From DATAGF01 sp963835685 (GTDB lineage: Bacteria; Actinomycetota; Thermoleophilia; Miltoncostaeales; Miltoncostaeaceae), in assembly GCA_963835685.1 (NCBI GenBank), contig CAWIGI010000012.1:62001-126000 (forward strand): 64,000 nt of DNA, in the 5' to 3' direction. Under the pieces are notes generated by a model. The model ran no database searches and was not told where the DNA came from. It saw only the letters and a list, made by a program, of their open reading frames with translations. Below, in pieces: positions 16,760 through 24,196 of the stretch. Position 1 is the first letter of the stretch. Every line of letters starts with the position of its first letter. The position numbers and the translations under genes were made by a program.

Positions 16760-18160
16760 GGCGCGCGGCCTCCCTGCGCTGGGCGATGGCGATCGTCGCC
16801 GCCGTGGCCTTCGCCGCGGCCGCCGCGGGCATCGGCTCGCGGGCCTCGTACGGCGCCCAGACGACCGCCGACGAGCCCCACTACCTGCTCACGGCGCTCA
16901 GCCTCGCGCGCGACGGCGACCTCGACGTACGCGACGAGTTCGCGGAGCAGGCCTACCGGCCGTTCCACGAGATCGAGCTGGCGCCCCAGGCCCGGCCGCT
17001 CCGCGACGGCCGCCTGATCGAGCCCCACGACCCGCTGCTCCCCGCGGTCCTCGCGGCCCCGGCGGCGCTGGGCGGATGGGTCGCCGCCAAGCTCACGCTC
17101 GCGGCGATCGCGGCCGCCCTGGCCGCGCTCACGCTGTGGACCGCGGTGCGGCGGTTCGGCGTGCCGGTGCTCCCGGCGGCGGCCGTCGTCGGCGTCTTCG
17201 CGGCCTCGGCGCCCCTCGCCGCGTACGGCTCCCAGGTCTACCCCGAGCTGCCCGCGGCCCTGGCCGTCGCCGTCGCGCTGGCGGCGCTGGCCGGCCCGCT
17301 GCGGCGCGGCGGGCTCGCCGCGCTCGGCCTCGCGGTCGTCGCCCTGCCCTGGCTGTCGGTGAAGTACGCGCCGGTCGCGGCGGTCCTCGCGGTCCTGGGG
17401 CTGTGGATGCTCGCGCGCACCGGGCGGCGCCGGGCCGCGCTCGCCCTGGGCGGCGGCCTGGCGGCCGCGGCGCTCGTCGTCCTCCTGGCGCACCAGGCGC
17501 TCTACGGAGGGTTGACCCCGTACGCGGCCGGCTCCCACTTCGTCGACGGGGAGCTGACGGTCGTGGGCTCCGACCCGGATTACGCCGGCCGGGGCCGCCG
17601 GCTGGTGGGGCTGCTGGTCAACCGCGACTTCGGCATCGCCGCGTGGCAGCCGGCATGGCTGCTGATCGTGCCGGCCCTCGCGTGCCTGCTCGCCCGCCGC
17701 CCGCGCGGGTGGGCGGCGCTCGCCCTGCCGCTCGCGACCGGCTGGCTGGTGGCGACCTTCGTCGCGCTCACGATGCAGGGCTGGTGGTTCCCCGGCCGCC
17801 AGGTGGTCGTCGTGCTGCCCGCCGCGGTCCTGGCGATCGCCTGGTGGGCGCGCGGCGGCGGCCGGCGCCTGGCCGCGACGCGCGCGCTCGGGGCGGCGGG
17901 CGTGCTGGCCTACGGCTGGATCGCCGTGGAGGGGGCGCTCGGGGCGCATCGCCTGGGTCGTCGACCTCCAGGAGACGGCCAACCCGCTCTACGGCGCCTG
18001 GTCGGCGGCCATGCCGGACTACCTCGACGTGACCGCCGCCACCTGGGTCCTGCACTGGGTCTGGGCGGCGGCGCTGGTGGCGGCCGCGGCCGCCGCGGCG
18101 CGCTCAGAGCGGATTCGCGCCCGCAGACGACCGATCGCGGAACCCGCGCATGCCGCCTGA
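16756..18160 (+). CDS. GT-C-like integral membrane protein, putative glycosyltransferase (frameshift near end)
   Basis: A polytopic membrane protein of about 467 aa. The first extracytoplasmic loop has TTADEPHYLLTALSLARDGDLDVRDEF; the acidic DEPHYL motif is characteristic of GT-C fold enzymes (ArnT/PMT-like), which use lipid-phosphate sugars. About nine hydrophobic segments follow. The final 70 residues (WVVDLQETANPLYGAW to the stop at 18158) are in another frame; the switch is near 17945. GTG 16756 overlaps the permease stop as GTGA, so it is translationally coupled to the iron operon although its role looks like envelope glycosylation. Donor and acceptor unknown. Confidence 0.65.
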
Positions 18161-19193
18161 ACGTCGCGTGCTCGTCACGGGGGCAGCGGGCTTCATCGGC
18201 TCGACCCTCTGCGAGGCCCTCGTTGCCGATGGGTGGCGCGTCGCAGGGCTCGACGGCTTCATGGGCTCTTACCCGCGCGTTGACAAGGAGGCGAACCTGG
18301 CGTCCCTCGCGAACGAGCCCCGCTTCGACCTCCTCGAGGCCGATCTGGGGACGGCGGACCTGGCCGGGGCGCTGGCCGGCGGCCCGCGCGTCGTCCACCT
18401 CGCCGGCCGGGGCGGCGTGCGCGCGAGCTTCGGGCGCGGCGTCGGCCCATGCCTGCGGGACAACCTCGAAGCGACTCACCGGCTCATCGAAGCCGCGCTC
18501 GCGGCGGACGTGCCGCGGCTGGTGTGGGCGTCGTCGTCGTCGGTGTACGGCCCTGCCGGGCCGGCGCCCGCCCACGAGGACCGGACGCCCACCCTCCCGG
18601 TCTCCCCCTACGGCGCAATCAAGCGAGCCTGCGAGGATCTCGCCGCCCGCGCAAGGCGCCGAGGCTTGAACTGCGTCGGGCTGCGCTACTTCACCGTCTA
18701 CGGCCCGCGCCAGCGGCCGGACATGGCGGTGCGGCGGATGTGCGAGGCGCTCGCCGGCGGTTGTCCGTTCGCGATCTACGGTGATGGCGCCCAGGCGCGC
18801 TCCCTCACCTACGTAGACGACGCCGTTGACGCCGCGATACGAGCGCTCGTCGCCCGGAGGCCCGCGCCGCTGTACAACGTGAGCGGACGGAGGCCGACCT
18901 CAAACCGAGAGCTGCTCGCGGCGCTCGCCGAGATCGCCGGCCGGCCGGTGCCGATCCGCGCCGGCCCAGCCGCCGCGGGCGACGTCGCGAGCAGCGTGGC
19001 CGACACCTCGCGGGCGCAGCACGACCTTGGCTGGCGGCCGCGGACAGCTCTGCACAAGGGGCTCACGACGCAGCTCGCGTGGGTCATCGCTCACCGCGAC
19101 CGCAGCCTTGACCTGAGGGTGAGGTCAGCCGGTCTCGAGGGGCTGTCCCCGGTCGCGCGCAGGTGGCGACGCCGCCGTCCACGACGTGGATGA
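18150..19193 (+). CDS. NAD-dependent epimerase/dehydratase (UDP-glucose 4-epimerase-like)
   Basis: An extended short-chain dehydrogenase acting on nucleotide sugars. The NAD motif is VLVTGAAGFIGSTL near residue 8; the active-site serine/threonine segment is VWASSSSVYG; and the YxxxK pair is SPYGAIK. GLRYFTVYGPRQRPDMA and SLTYVDDAVDAAI are typical of GalE/GDP-mannose-dehydratase relatives. It overlaps the end of the GT-C gene by 11 bp and probably supplies a sugar donor to the surrounding glycan genes. The last 110 bp overlap the convergent MBL gene, so the conserved part ends near TTQLAWVIAHR and the tail may be spurious. G+C looks slightly lower than in neighbours. Confidence 0.88.
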   Translation: MPPERRVLVTGAAGFIGSTLCEALVADGWRVAGLDGFMGSYPRVDKEANLASLANEPRFDLLEADLGTADLAGALAGGPRVVHLAGRGGVRASFGRGVGPCLRDNLEATHRLIEAALAADVPRLVWASSSSVYGPAGPAPAHEDRTPTLPVSPYGAIKRACEDLAARARRRGLNCVGLRYFTVYGPRQRPDMAVRRMCEALAGGCPFAIYGDGAQARSLTYVDDAVDAAIRALVARRPAPLYNVSGRRPTSNRELLAALAEIAGRPVPIRAGPAAAGDVASSVADTSRAQHDLGWRPRTALHKGLTTQLAWVIAHRDRSLDLRVRSAGLEGLSPVARRWRRRRPRRG

Positions 19194-20508
19194 CCTCGGC
19201 CGCCCCCGCGCGCATGAGCAGGCTCGCGCCGACGCTGCTCCGCTGGCCTGAGGCGCAGATGACCGCCACCGGGCGCGCCGGGTCGATCCCGTCCGGGATG
19301 CCGCGGATGTCGTGGTACGGGGCGTGGACCGAGCCCGGGATCCGCCCCGCGTCCCACTCGGCCTGCTCGCGGACGTCCAGCACCTGGAGCGAGGGCTCGT
19401 CCGCGAGGCGCCGGGGCAGGTCCTCGGCCCGCAGCCGGGCCATCCGCTCGACGGGGCGGCGCTCCTCGCGCCAGCTCGTCATGCCGCCGGCCAGGTAGCC
19501 GGCGACGCTGCGCACCCCGACCGCCGCGGCCAGGCGAGCCGCGCGGAGGCCGTCGGCGTCGTCGCGGCCGATGAAGACGATCTCCTGGCCGGGCTCGGCG
19601 ACCCACGCCAGCTTGGTGCCGAAGCCTGAGCGCAGGTGGGTGACCAGCACCGAGCCGGGGACATGGCTGTCGGCGAACTGGAGGTCGGTCCGCACGTCAA
19701 CCAGCAGCGCCCCCTCGGCGCCCATCTCGTCAACCCGGCGGGCCGACAGCGGCCCGGCCCGGACGCCGGCGGTGACGAGCGGGCCGCGGTTGAGGGCGAC
19801 GATGTCGCCGAAGCGCGGCGGCTGCGGGCCAAGGCCCGCGAGCGCGCGCGCGACGAAGTCGTCCTCGCCCGCCTCGGACAGGATCGGGTTGTGGCCCAGC
19901 TCGAAGCCGATCGTCGACGAGATCTTCTGGTCCATGTCGGGGCCGCCGCACATCGAGCCGCCCAGATGCCCCGGCCAGACCTCGGTCTCGGGCGGCAACG
20001 AGAGCAGGCCGTCGGTGAGGCTGCGGTAGAGGGCCCGGGCGCCCTCCTCGCGCTCCACCGCGAGGTCGGGGCGCGCGACGTCGCCCACGAACAGCGAGTC
20101 GCCGGTGAGGACGGCCCATGGCTCGTCCCCCCGGACCGTGTCCACGAGGGCGAACGCGGTGTGCTCGGGCCGGTGGCCCGGCGTGTGGATCGCGCGCACG
20201 CGAAGCCGTCCGAGGATCAGCTCCCAGCCGTCGTCGAAGGGCTCGTGGGGGTACTCGGCGCCCGCCGCCCGGTGCACGTGGATCGTCGCGCCCGTCGCCT
20301 CGGCCAGGCGGCCGTGGCCCGAGACGTGGTCCGCGTGCGTGTGGGTCTCGAGCACGTGCTCGATCCGCACGCCCAGGTAGCGGGCGAGCTCGAGGTACTC
20401 GTTAACGTCGAAGCGCGGGTCGACCACCGCCGCCGCGCCCGCGTCGCCGTCGCCCACGAGGTACGACGCGCAGCCGAGGTCCTCGTGGATGAGCTGGCGG
20501 AAGATCAC
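19084..20508 (-). CDS. persulfide dioxygenase-like metallo-beta-lactamase with two rhodanese domains
   Basis: The N-terminal MBL domain is of the ETHE1/BlhA type: THTHADHVSGH metal-binding motif, HTPGHRPEHTAF, LTGDSLFVGDVARPDL and WPGHLGGSMCGG. Two rhodanese domains follow. The first (GALLVDVRTDLQFADSHVPGS) has FIGRDD where the catalytic Cys loop should be, so it is probably inactive. The second has DVREQAEWDAGRIPGS and ICASGQRSS, a proper CxxGxR active-site loop. The family oxidises glutathione- or thiol-bound persulfide to sulfite. GTG 20508 has TAGGCT 6 nt upstream. The last codons overlap the convergent epimerase gene, and real homology ends near 19135. Confidence 0.88.
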   Translation of the reverse strand: MIFRQLIHEDLGCASYLVGDGDAGAAAVVDPRFDVNEYLELARYLGVRIEHVLETHTHADHVSGHGRLAEATGATIHVHRAAGAEYPHEPFDDGWELILGRLRVRAIHTPGHRPEHTAFALVDTVRGDEPWAVLTGDSLFVGDVARPDLAVEREEGARALYRSLTDGLLSLPPETEVWPGHLGGSMCGGPDMDQKISSTIGFELGHNPILSEAGEDDFVARALAGLGPQPPRFGDIVALNRGPLVTAGVRAGPLSARRVDEMGAEGALLVDVRTDLQFADSHVPGSVLVTHLRSGFGTKLAWVAEPGQEIVFIGRDDADGLRAARLAAAVGVRSVAGYLAGGMTSWREERRPVERMARLRAEDLPRRLADEPSLQVLDVREQAEWDAGRIPGSVHAPYHDIRGIPDGIDPARPVAVICASGQRSSVGASLLMRAGAAEVIHVVDGGVATCARPGTAPRDRLTSPSGQGCGRGER

Positions 20509-20514
20509 CCGTCG

Positions 20515-20520
20515 AGCCTA
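20515..20520 (-). promoter_or_regulatory. -10 element TAGGCT (leaderless type)
   Basis: Hexamer 6 nt before GTG 20508 of the MBL-rhodanese gene. Confidence 0.45.
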
Positions 20521-20522
20521 TG

Positions 20523-21323
20523 TCACAGGGCGAACACGATCCCCGCGGGCGGGCCCGGGGCGGCGGCGATGATGGGCAGCGACGCCCGCAGCACGCGCTG
20601 GAAGAGCCCGGCGCTCTCGCCGAACAGCCGCGCGAGCGTCTCGGGCGGGGTCGGGACCGCGCTCACGCCGTTGGCGTGGTCGGTCACGAACCCCATCAGG
20701 GCGAACGGCAGGCGCGCCTCGCCGGCCAGGACCGTCTCGGGGCCGCCGGTCTGGCTCACGCAGCTCACCCCGGCAGCCGCGAGCTGGGCGATCTCGCTGG
20801 CGGAGTTCAGGCGCGGCCCGTCAACGTGGCCGTAGACGCCGCCGTCCCGGACCTCGAGGCCGGCGGCGCGGGCGCCGGCCACGAGCCCGGCGCGCACCCC
20901 CTCCGCGAAGGGCCGGTCGAAGATCCAGTGGCCCCTCCCCGGGATCTCGGGGGACGTGAACAGCGTGCACAGCGAGCCGTCGGCCAGGCGGTTGGAGGGG
21001 AAGTGGAGGTCGTCGAACACGACGAGGGACCCCAGCTCGAGCGATGGGTCCACCGCCCCGCAGACGGTGGTGGAGACCACGCAGCCGGCCCCCAGGTGGG
21101 CAAGCGCCGCGACCGTGGCGCGCGGGGTCACCTGGTGCGACAGGCGGGCGTGGCCGCCGCCGTGGCGCGGGACGTGGAGCACCGGCACCCCCTCCAGGCG
21201 GCCCGCGACGACCTCGGCGGGGCCGTAGGGGGTCTCGACCGACTCGACCGAGCGCCCCTCGAGTCCGTCCAGCTCGTACAGCCCCGTACCGGTGATGAGA
21301 CCGACGGTCGCGGGCTCCGGCAC
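20523..21323 (-). CDS. S-methyl-5'-thioadenosine phosphorylase-like (PNP/MTAP family) enzyme
   Basis: A 266-aa nucleoside phosphorylase of the PNP_UDP_1 superfamily. Motifs: VGLITGTGLYELDGL near the N-terminus; phosphate/ribose region LHVPRHGGGHARLSHQV, close to the RHGxxH motif of MTAP; VVSTTVCGAVDPSLELGSLVVFDD; and purine-site region VDGPRLNSASEIAQLAAAGVS. The canonical NMT before the PE pair is SQTGGPETVLAGE here, so the substrate may be 6-oxopurine nucleosides or MTA. It lies 14 nt upstream of the MBL gene on the same strand, but both have their own -10 hexamers. Confidence 0.85.
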   Translation of the reverse strand: MPEPATVGLITGTGLYELDGLEGRSVESVETPYGPAEVVAGRLEGVPVLHVPRHGGGHARLSHQVTPRATVAALAHLGAGCVVSTTVCGAVDPSLELGSLVVFDDLHFPSNRLADGSLCTLFTSPEIPGRGHWIFDRPFAEGVRAGLVAGARAAGLEVRDGGVYGHVDGPRLNSASEIAQLAAAGVSCVSQTGGPETVLAGEARLPFALMGFVTDHANGVSAVPTPPETLARLFGESAGLFQRVLRASLPIIAAAPGPPAGIVFAL

Positions 21324-21329
21324 CGGCCG

Positions 21330-21335
21330 AGCCTA
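21330..21335 (-). promoter_or_regulatory. -10 element TAGGCT (leaderless type)
   Basis: Hexamer 6 nt before GTG 21323 of the MTAP-like gene; it overlaps the stop codon of the upstream DUF5996 gene. Confidence 0.45.
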
Positions 21336-22239
21336 CCGGTGCGCGAGGCCCTCCATGTCCCAGCCGGCGGCCGTCGCGCCCGCGAGATACGCGCTCTCCA
21401 GGAACTCCAGCAGCGCCCCGCGCGGGTCCGGGGCGGCCCGGACGTCCTCGTACGGCAGCAGGGCCAGCGAGCCGGTCGGCCCGGCCTGCCACGCGGCCCC
21501 CGCCGGGGCGAGCGGCCGCTCGGCGAGCCCGGGCGGTTCCGGGGCCGTGTAGGAGTAGAAGGCCGGCATGGGGATCCGGTCGTCGCCGGCCCAGAAGCCG
21601 AAGCTGACGACCTCGTGGGTGTAGGCCTCGACGGTCACCGGGTCGGCGCCCTCGATCGCTGGCGCGCGGCGGCCCGAGAAGCGGGTGACGGCGAGGTCGA
21701 GGCTGTGCCAGAAGAGCTGCACCGGGCTCGTCTTGCCCGAGAAGCGGCCCGAGAACTCGCCGAATGCGTCCGCCGCCGATCGCAGGACGCCCCACCAGCG
21801 CGCGACCGCGTCGGCGTCGTACGAGCGGTGCTCCCGGTCCTCGGGAAACGGCGTGGCGTCGGCGAGGTCGAACGGTGTCGGCCGGATGGCGCAGGGTCAC
21901 GCCGACGTCCTCGAGCGCCCCGAACAGGCGCTCGTGGAACGCGGCGACCGTGAGGCCGTCGTGGAGCGCGAAGTCGCGCGTGGCGCCCTCGCTCGTGCGC
22001 ACGACGGCGCGGTGCGCGACCAGGTCGAGCTCGATCTCCGCCAGCCCCGCCTCGCACGGCATCGGGCCGGTCGTGACGCCGCGGGCGCTCACGCGCAGGG
22101 TCACGTGCCACCAGTGGTTGAGCGGCGGCGTGAGGGCCATGCGCACCTTGCCGACGATCTGGCACCAGCGGTGGAGCGTCTCCTTCGTCGGGCGCCACTC
22201 GTCGAGCGGCAGCGGCGGCCAGGCGTCGGCGGACGGCAC
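21333..22239 (-). CDS. DUF5996 family protein (frameshifted)
   Basis: Recognisable as DUF5996. The N-terminal part is PPLPLDEWRPTKETLHRWCQIVGKVRMALTPPLNHWWHV. The C-terminal part has PVQLFWHSLDLAVTRFSGRRAP, VTVEAYTHEVVSFGFWAGDD and FYSYTAPEP. The two halves are in different frames with the switch near 21880; the connecting sequence in the second frame (FSGKTSPVQLFW) is as expected, and 907 bp is not divisible by three. Function of the family is unknown. GTG 22239 has TAGGCT 7 nt upstream. Confidence 0.85.
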
Positions 22240-22246
22240 GCCCGCG

Positions 22247-22252
22247 AGCCTA
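22247..22252 (-). promoter_or_regulatory. -10 element TAGGCT (leaderless type)
   Basis: Hexamer 7 nt before GTG 22239; it overlaps the stop codon of the Cys-rich gene upstream. Confidence 0.45.
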
Positions 22253-22633
22253 GCGGCCCGAGGTGACCCGGTAGCCGCCTCGGTGCGCCGACAGGAGGAA
22301 GTCCGGATTGACGCAGGGGCCGTCCGAGCGGTGCTCGAAGGTCCGCTCGATCTCGGTGCGGCACATCGGGAGCGGCTCGCGCGCGGCGCGCAGACCGCCG
22401 AAGCCGGCCCGGGTCCGCTGGAGCAGCCGGAAGCGGTGGAGGTCGATCTCGGCCCGGTAGACGCCCTCGAGGCAGCCGATCCAGGTGCGGCCGTCCCGCT
22501 CGTACGAGTAGAGGCGGCTGCAGCCCGACGCCAGGCATCCGGCCGGGAGCACGAGGCGCTCGCACGCGACCGGGCAGAGCCGGCACGAGCCGGCGGCGGA
22601 GGCCGCGGCGGGCGGGGTCCGGGTGGTCGTCAT
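22250..22633 (-). CDS. cysteine-rich protein, unknown function (127 aa)
   Basis: I do not recognise the family. Cysteines occur as CRLCPVAC near residue 17, CLASGC near residue 33, GC in TWIGCLEGVY, CRTEIER, and PCVNPDF near the C-terminus, so eight or more cysteines could bind zinc or an iron-sulfur cluster. The rest has the character of a folded globular protein (VYRAEIDLHRFRLL). It is on the same strand as the DUF5996 gene and 11 nt upstream of it. No signal peptide is visible, so it is probably cytoplasmic. Confidence 0.6.
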   Translation of the reverse strand: MTTTRTPPAAASAAGSCRLCPVACERLVLPAGCLASGCSRLYSYERDGRTWIGCLEGVYRAEIDLHRFRLLQRTRAGFGGLRAAREPLPMCRTEIERTFEHRSDGPCVNPDFLLSAHRGGYRVTSGR

Positions 22634-22685
22634 GGTCGGGTTCTCATGGGCACCGGGCGAGTGAAGCAGCCGCTCGCCGCGAGGG

Positions 22686-23525
22686 TCAAGGCGCCGTGGC
22701 GACGGCGCCGATGGCGACGCCCGGGATGACGAGGCCCTCCGCGGTCCGGAAGGGCGCCAGGGCGGCGTCGACGCGGCGCCGGAGCTCCTCGATCTCGTCG
22801 GCGCGCAGCGTGCGCAGGATCCCTCCGAGGGGCGACAGCTCCCCGCTCACCGCGAGGTACTCGGCGGCGTCCCGATAGCGCATGGTGACGGCGATCTCCT
22901 CGACCCGAGGCGTGACGAGCCCGGCGGCGCCGAGCATGCCGGGCAGGCGCTCGGCGTCGGCCAGCGCGAAGGGCGACGGGTCGCCGGGCACGGGCGGCGG
23001 CAGGTGCCCGCGCTCGCGCAGCACCGCTCCGGCGACCGCCAGCCAGAGGTTGCGGTCGGGCGACCCCCACACCGAGAGCGCGATCCGTCCTCCCGGGCGC
23101 AGGACGCGCCGCGCCCCCTCCAGCGCGGCCGCGGGGTCCTCCATGAGCATGACCACGAACCGCGCCACGACCGCGTCGACCGAGTCGTCGGGCAGGTCGA
23201 TGCGCTGACCGTCCATGACGCGGTGCTCGACGTTGGCGGCGCCGACCTCCTCCGCCCGGCGGCGGCCGAGCTCGACCATCTCCGGGGTCAGGTCGGTCGA
23301 GATCAGCCGCCCCTCCTCGCCGACCGCGGCGGCCGCCGCGAGCCCGGTGTCGCCCGAGGCCGCGCCCAGCTCGAGCACCGTCTGCCCGGGCTCGGGGGCG
23401 ACCGCCGCGACGAGCCAGTCGCGGACCGGCGCCAGCTCGCCGTCGATTCGCGCTCGGTGCCGGGCCCAGCCGGGGGCCATGGCCGACGACATCTCAGCGG
23501 GAGTGGGGCGCCGATCCGAGCCCAT
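22686..23525 (-). CDS. class I SAM-dependent methyltransferase (UbiE/COQ5-like)
   Basis: A 279-aa methyltransferase. Motif I is TVLELGAASGDTGLAAAAAV, motif II region LISTDLTPEMVELGRRRAEE, the post-I segment VMDGQRIDLPDDSVDAVVARFVVML, and motif III ARRVLRPGGRIALSVWG. A C-terminal extension (about 100 aa) carries VEEIAVTMRYRDAAEYLAVSGELSPL, common in small-molecule methyltransferases. Acceptor unknown. ATG 23525 (MGSDRRPTPAEMSSAMAPGW) is preferred because upstream residues read as antisense of the divergent gene. Confidence 0.82.
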   Translation of the reverse strand: MGSDRRPTPAEMSSAMAPGWARHRARIDGELAPVRDWLVAAVAPEPGQTVLELGAASGDTGLAAAAAVGEEGRLISTDLTPEMVELGRRRAEEVGAANVEHRVMDGQRIDLPDDSVDAVVARFVVMLMEDPAAALEGARRVLRPGGRIALSVWGSPDRNLWLAVAGAVLRERGHLPPPVPGDPSPFALADAERLPGMLGAAGLVTPRVEEIAVTMRYRDAAEYLAVSGELSPLGGILRTLRADEIEELRRRVDAALAPFRTAEGLVIPGVAIGAVATAP

Positions 23526-23549
23526 GTCGCAACACAAGCACGGCCGGGC

Positions 23550-23555
23550 TACGCT
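23550..23555 (+). promoter_or_regulatory. -10 element TACGCT (leaderless type)
   Basis: Hexamer 6 nt before ATG 23562 of the KamB-like gene. Confidence 0.4.
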
Positions 23556-23561
23556 GTCAGC

Positions 23562-24180
23562 ATGCACCTGATCGTGGGCCGGAAGGAACACTGGGTTCGA
23601 CAATTGATCCCTGGCCGAGCTGGCGGGGCGGCACCGCGCGGTCGCCGTCGACGTCGGCACGGGTGACGGCGCCTACGCGCGCCGGCTGGCCGCCGCCGAT
23701 CGGGGCCTCCTGGTCGTCGGGGTCGACGCCAACGCGGACAACCTGAGGCGGGCCTCGCGCCGCGCGGCCGCCGCCCGCGGCTCGCGGAGGGCTTCCCAAC
23801 CTGCTGTTCGGGCGCCTCGCGCTGGAGCATGCGCCCGGGGCGCTGGCGGGCCTCGCGAGCCGCCTGACGGTCCTCCTCCCCTGGGGCTCGCTGCTGCGCG
23901 CGGTCGCGGCCGGCGAGCCGGAGGGGCTGGGCCGCCTGCGGGCGCTCTGCGAGCCGGGCGCGGAGGTCGAGATCGTGTTCGGCGACGGCGATCTCGACGG
24001 GGTCCCGGCCGAGGCGCTCCCGGCCCGCTACGCCGAGGCGGGCCTGGCGGTGTCGGCCGAGCCGGTCGGCGCCGGCGAGGTGGCGGCGCTCGGGACGACC
24101 TGGGCCAAGCGCCTGGCCCGGTCCGACCCGGACCGCCGCTTCTGGCGCCTGAGCGGGGGGCGTGCGCGCGGGGGGGGCGG
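23562..24180 (+). CDS. KamB-type 16S rRNA (adenine-1408-N1) methyltransferase homologue (frameshifted; end approximate)
   Basis: Reading across two indels (near 23605 and 23785), the product starts MHLIVGRKEHWV and continues AVAVDVGTGDGAYARRLAA, LLVVGVDANADNLRRASRRA, GGLPNLLFG, LTVLLPWGSLLRAV, LCEPGAEVEIV, LPARYAEAGL, and EVAALGTTWAKRLARS. This follows KamB of aminoglycoside producers almost motif by motif, including the two tryptophans (PWGSLL and TTWAKRL) that position A1408. Such enzymes methylate A1408 of 16S rRNA and can confer kanamycin/apramycin resistance; chromosomal homologues exist in non-producers. No stop is seen before it meets the convergent dnaE end, so I end it near the last conserved residue. 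Confidence 0.75.
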
Positions 24181-24196
24181 GCGGTCGCTCCGCCCC

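Noticed and set aside
18150..19193. Epimerase gene as horizontally acquired
   Set aside because: Slightly less extreme G+C and codon use, but no mobility genes or flanking repeats, and it overlaps its neighbour as in an operon.
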